Shown here: positions 6,119 through 8,371 of the stretch, piece by piece
Numbering within the stretch: position 1 is the first letter of the stretch
How the letters are laid out: every line of letters begins with the position of its first letter
NCBI GenBank assembly: GCA_035632955.1
Contig: DASQFU010000018.1
Span: forward strand, 1-8,371
Source: DASQFU01 sp035632955
GTDB taxonomy: Bacteria; Eisenbacteria; RBG-16-71-46
Reading direction: 5' to 3'
DNA length: 8,371 nucleotides
The notes under the pieces: model-generated
What the model saw: only the letters and a program-made list of their open reading frames with translations
The model's database searches: none
What the model was told of the DNA's origin: nothing
Made by a program: the position numbers and the translations under genes

Positions 6119-7930
6119 ATGTTGGACACCACTGAACGGACCCTCAACCCCGTGGCGGAAATGCCGGCGCGGGCCAAGACCCCGGCCAAGACGTTCTACG
6201 ACGACGACGAGGAAGAAGGAATCAGCCCCGAGCTGCGCGCGGAGATGCTCGGCTACTACGAGGAGTCCCTGCGCTCGATTGGCGAAGGCGAGATCGTTCG
6301 CGGCACCGTGCTCGCTGTCGACGACAAGGAAGTGCTCGTCGACGTCGGCTTCAAGAGCGAAGGCGTGATCGCTCTCTCCGAGTTCCCTGATCCCTCCAGT
6401 ATCAAGGTCGGCGACGCGATCGACGTGTTCCTGGAAAAGATGGAGAACCAGGATGGCTTGGTCGTGCTCTCCAAGCAGCGCGCCGACTTCGTGCGCGTGT
6501 GGGACAAGGTCAAGGAAGCGCACGATAAGGGCGAGGTGGTCGAGGGCAAACTGGTGCGCAAGATCAAGGGCGGCGTGGTGGTGGACCTCTATGGCGTGGA
6601 AGCCTTCCTGCCCGGCTCGCAGATCGCGCTCCGCCAGGTCCAGAACGTGGATCCGCTGCTCGGCCAGACGGTTCAGGTCAAGATCATCAAGCTCAACAAA
6701 CGGCGCCGGAACATCGTCGTGTCGCGCCGCGCCGTGCTCGAGGAAGAGCGCGACCGGATGAAGACCGCGATCCTCAAGGATCTCGCGAAGGATCAGATCC
6801 GCGAAGGCGTGGTCAAGAACATCACCGACTTCGGCGCCTTCGTCGACCTCGGCGGCATCGACGGCCTGCTGCACATCACGGACATGTCGTGGGGCCGCGT
6901 CGGCCACCCCTCGGAGCTGGTCAAGATCAGCGACAAGGTGCGCGTGAAGGTGCTCAACTTCGATCCCGAGAAGGAGCGCATCTCGCTCGGCTTGAAGCAG
7001 CTCGAGGCCTATCCGTGGGAAGGCGTCGAGGACAAGTACAAGGTCGGTGACCGGCTCAAGGGCAAGGTCGTGTCGATCACCGATTACGGCGCATTCGTCG
7101 AGCTCGAGAAGGGTGTCGAGGGCCTGATCCACGTCTCCGAGATGTCGTGGACCCGCCACGTGCGGCACCCCTCGAAGATCGTCAACATCGGCGACGTGAT
7201 CGAGGCGGTCGTGCTCAAGGTCGACAAGGCGAACGAGAAGATCTCGCTCGGCCTCAAGCAAGTGGAGCCGGATCCGTGGCTCACGCTCGACCAGAAGTAC
7301 CCGCCCGGCATGCGGGTCAAGGGCAAGGTGCGCAACCTGACCAACTTCGGCGCGTTCGTCGAGCTCGAAGAGGGCATCGACGGTCTGGTCCATGTCTCCG
7401 ACATGTCGTGGACCAAGCGCGTCGCACATCCGAGCGAAGTCCTGAAGAAGGGCGAGTCGGTCGAGGTCGTTATCCTGTCGATCGACAAGGAGCACCGCCG
7501 CATCAGCCTCGGCCTCAAGCAGGTGAGCGACGATCCGTGGCCGTTGTTGGCGGAGCAGTTCCCGCCGGGGATGGAGCTGAACGGAACCATCAATCGCCTG
7601 TTCGACCGCGGCGCGATCGTGGATCTTGGCAGCGGCATCGAAGGCTTCGTGCCGCTCTCGCAGCTCGGCATCGACGATCTCAAGCGTCCGAACGACGCCT
7701 TCGAGCAGGGCGAGACTCTGACCATGAAGGTGACGCGCGTCGACGTTCCGAACCACCGCTTGATCCTGAGCGTGAAGTCCTGGCTCTCGGAGCAGGACGA
7801 CATCGCGCTCGCCGAATGGACCTCGCGGCGCAACCAGGTGCGCGCCAACATCGCGGCCAATCCTCCCGTCGAAGAACCCGAGCCGGTCAAGAGCTCGGGG
7901 AAGGCGAAGGACGAGATCGCCGACGAATAG
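6119..7930 (+). CDS. rpsA: 30S ribosomal protein S1
   Basis: The 603-residue protein carries six S1 (OB-fold) repeats at about residues 57-122, 138-207, 226-296, 310-383, 397-470 and 484-556. S1 binds the 30S subunit through its first repeats and captures mRNA through the later ones, helping structured leaders to start translation. Repeats 3-5 are closely alike and have the RNA-binding signature (ITDFGAFVDL, ITDYGAFVEL, LTNFGAFVEL, each followed by H(I/V)(T/S)(D/E)MSW and ISLGLKQ). Repeats 1, 2 and 6 are divergent, as expected for a six-repeat S1. An acidic patch (YDDDEEE, 27-33) lies in an N-terminal extension of about 50 residues, so the protein is longer than E. coli S1 (557). The ATG has a perfect AGGAGG upstream. 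A likely terminator follows the stop by about 22 bases. Confidence 0.97.
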   Translation: MLDTTERTLNPVAEMPARAKTPAKTFYDDDEEEGISPELRAEMLGYYEESLRSIGEGEIVRGTVLAVDDKEVLVDVGFKSEGVIALSEFPDPSSIKVGDAIDVFLEKMENQDGLVVLSKQRADFVRVWDKVKEAHDKGEVVEGKLVRKIKGGVVVDLYGVEAFLPGSQIALRQVQNVDPLLGQTVQVKIIKLNKRRRNIVVSRRAVLEEERDRMKTAILKDLAKDQIREGVVKNITDFGAFVDLGGIDGLLHITDMSWGRVGHPSELVKISDKVRVKVLNFDPEKERISLGLKQLEAYPWEGVEDKYKVGDRLKGKVVSITDYGAFVELEKGVEGLIHVSEMSWTRHVRHPSKIVNIGDVIEAVVLKVDKANEKISLGLKQVEPDPWLTLDQKYPPGMRVKGKVRNLTNFGAFVELEEGIDGLVHVSDMSWTKRVAHPSEVLKKGESVEVVILSIDKEHRRISLGLKQVSDDPWPLLAEQFPPGMELNGTINRLFDRGAIVDLGSGIEGFVPLSQLGIDDLKRPNDAFEQGETLTMKVTRVDVPNHRLILSVKSWLSEQDDIALAEWTSRRNQVRANIAANPPVEEPEPVKSSGKAKDEIADE

Positions 7931-7952
7931 TCGCCAGCGATATGCGAACCAG

Positions 7953-7987
7953 ACCGGGCGGGAGCGATCCCGTCCGGTTCGTTGTTT
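7953..7987 (+). terminator. Rho-independent terminator after rpsA
   Basis: An 11-base-pair stem (7953-7963 with 7968-7978, one G-U pair) closes on a GCGA loop, a GNRA tetraloop, and is followed by TTCGTTGTTT. The stem is strong and sits just after the rpsA stop; the T tract is interrupted, which is common in GC-rich genomes. Confidence 0.75.
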
Positions 7988-7997
7988 GCCCGGTTGG

Positions 7998-8026
7998 CTG
8001 ACAAAGTGGCCCGGCGCGCTTATTCT
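7998..8026 (+). promoter_or_regulatory. Putative sigma70-type promoter for the right-edge gene
   Basis: CTGACA (7998-8003, 5 of 6 to the -35 consensus) and TATTCT (8021-8026, 4 of 6 to the -10 consensus) are separated by exactly 17 bases. The position right after a terminator and just before a new gene supports it. The start site would be expected near 8032-8034, only a few bases before the ATG at 8036, which suggests a leaderless or nearly leaderless transcript. Confidence 0.55.
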
Positions 8027-8035
8027 GGCCGAACC

Positions 8036-8371
8036 ATGAAGACAACGAGGCTGCTCAGAGTCGTGACCCTGGTTGGGGTGTGTGCGATCGCGGCCGGCGC
8101 GGTTCCCGCTCAGGCCCAAACGCCGGCACTGCGCACGGTTCTCTCGACCGAGCCGACCGACAGCCTGCCACCCGTGCTGCAACGGCTGGAGGCCGATCGG
8201 ACGCGCCCCGCCGAGAGCGCCGAGGCCGCAATGGCGTTGGGACAACTCCACTTCGCACGCGCCGAGTACCGGGAGGCGGCGAACGCCTTCGCCCGCGCGG
8301 CGGCCCGACTCCATCCGGCACGCAAGCCCGAGGCCCGGTACTGGGCCGGCGTCTCGTGGCTCGCGCTCGGC
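8036..8371 (+). CDS. Exported TPR-like protein (5' part, truncated by window end)
   Basis: The first 112 residues of a protein that runs off the right edge. The N-terminus is a clear Sec signal peptide: MKTTRLLR, a hydrophobic core (VVTLVGVCAIAAGAV) and an AQA|Q cleavage site after residue 27. The cysteine at 16 is not in a proper lipobox, so a soluble periplasmic product is more likely than a lipoprotein. From about residue 62, alanine-rich paired helices (ALGQLHFARAEYREAANAFARAAARL, then EARYWAGVSWLALG) look like tetratricopeptide repeats, which usually mediate protein-protein contacts, as in YbgF/CpoB- or BamD-like envelope proteins. The exact family cannot be named from this fragment. No Shine-Dalgarno sequence precedes the ATG, in keeping with the predicted leaderless transcript. 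It is separated from rpsA by a terminator and has its own promoter, so it begins a new unit. Confidence 0.75.
   Translation, partial: MKTTRLLRVVTLVGVCAIAAGAVPAQAQTPALRTVLSTEPTDSLPPVLQRLEADRTRPAESAEAAMALGQLHFARAEYREAANAFARAAARLHPARKPEARYWAGVSWLALG

Noticed and set aside
6886..7530. Direct repeats such as ATGTCGTGG and the ISLGLKQ-coding segment as a DNA repeat array
   Set aside because: They are explained by the homologous S1 protein repeats 3-5 within rpsA, not by a DNA-level repeat element.
6053..8314. A 753-residue open frame on the minus strand across all of rpsA
   Set aside because: It is the antisense shadow of a GC-rich, codon-biased gene whose + strand product is unmistakably ribosomal protein S1; the minus product shows no recognisable domain beyond echoes of the S1 repeats.

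Overview
The window is a densely packed, GC-rich (roughly two-thirds G+C by eye) stretch of bacterial chromosome. Every recognisable gene lies on the + strand, with gaps of about 110 bases or less. The content is mostly housekeeping. The six-repeat ribosomal protein S1, the HU/IHF protein, the bacterial microcompartment shell fragment and a tiny AURKAIP1/COX24-type basic protein resembling Bacteroidetes versions together suggest a diderm bacterium, possibly an uncultured high-GC lineage near the FCB group (Eisenbacteria- or Gemmatimonadota-like). That placement is inference from memory of gene families, not a search.

Left part (1-3224): the 3' end of a microcompartment vertex protein (EutN/CcmL family) comes first. 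A probable promoter overlaps its stop codon and is followed by fmdB (zinc ribbon), a HU/IHF-family nucleoid protein, a 31-residue highly basic protein of the AURKAIP1/COX24 (bS22-like) type, a compact RNase II/R-family exoribonuclease and a PilZ-domain protein. The last two overlap by one base (TGATG). The spacing fits one transcription unit joining nucleoid, ribosome and RNA-turnover functions to a putative c-di-GMP receptor. Two oddities stand out. The exoribonuclease has no ATG/GTG/TTG at the distance set by its strong Shine-Dalgarno sequence, and the PilZ protein ends in a 46-residue Arg/Thr-rich tail.

Right part (3287-7930): aroA (EPSP synthase), cmk (cytidylate kinase), plsC-type acyltransferase and rpsA (30S ribosomal protein S1). 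This is the widely conserved aroA-cmk-(plsC)-rpsA order. aroA and cmk share an ATGA overlap, the cmk stop codon is part of the plsC Shine-Dalgarno sequence, and rpsA follows after 62 bases with its own strong site. A GNRA-capped hairpin with a T-rich tail at 7953-7987 probably terminates transcription.

Right edge (8036-8371): the start of an exported, TPR-like protein, truncated by the window. It is preceded by a good sigma70-type promoter so close to the ATG that the mRNA may be leaderless. I see no mobile element, CRISPR array, tRNA, rRNA or defence system. The points most worth checking are the non-canonical start of the exoribonuclease, the 31-residue ribosomal-type gene and its neighbourhood, the PilZ tail, and whatever microcompartment locus lies to the left.
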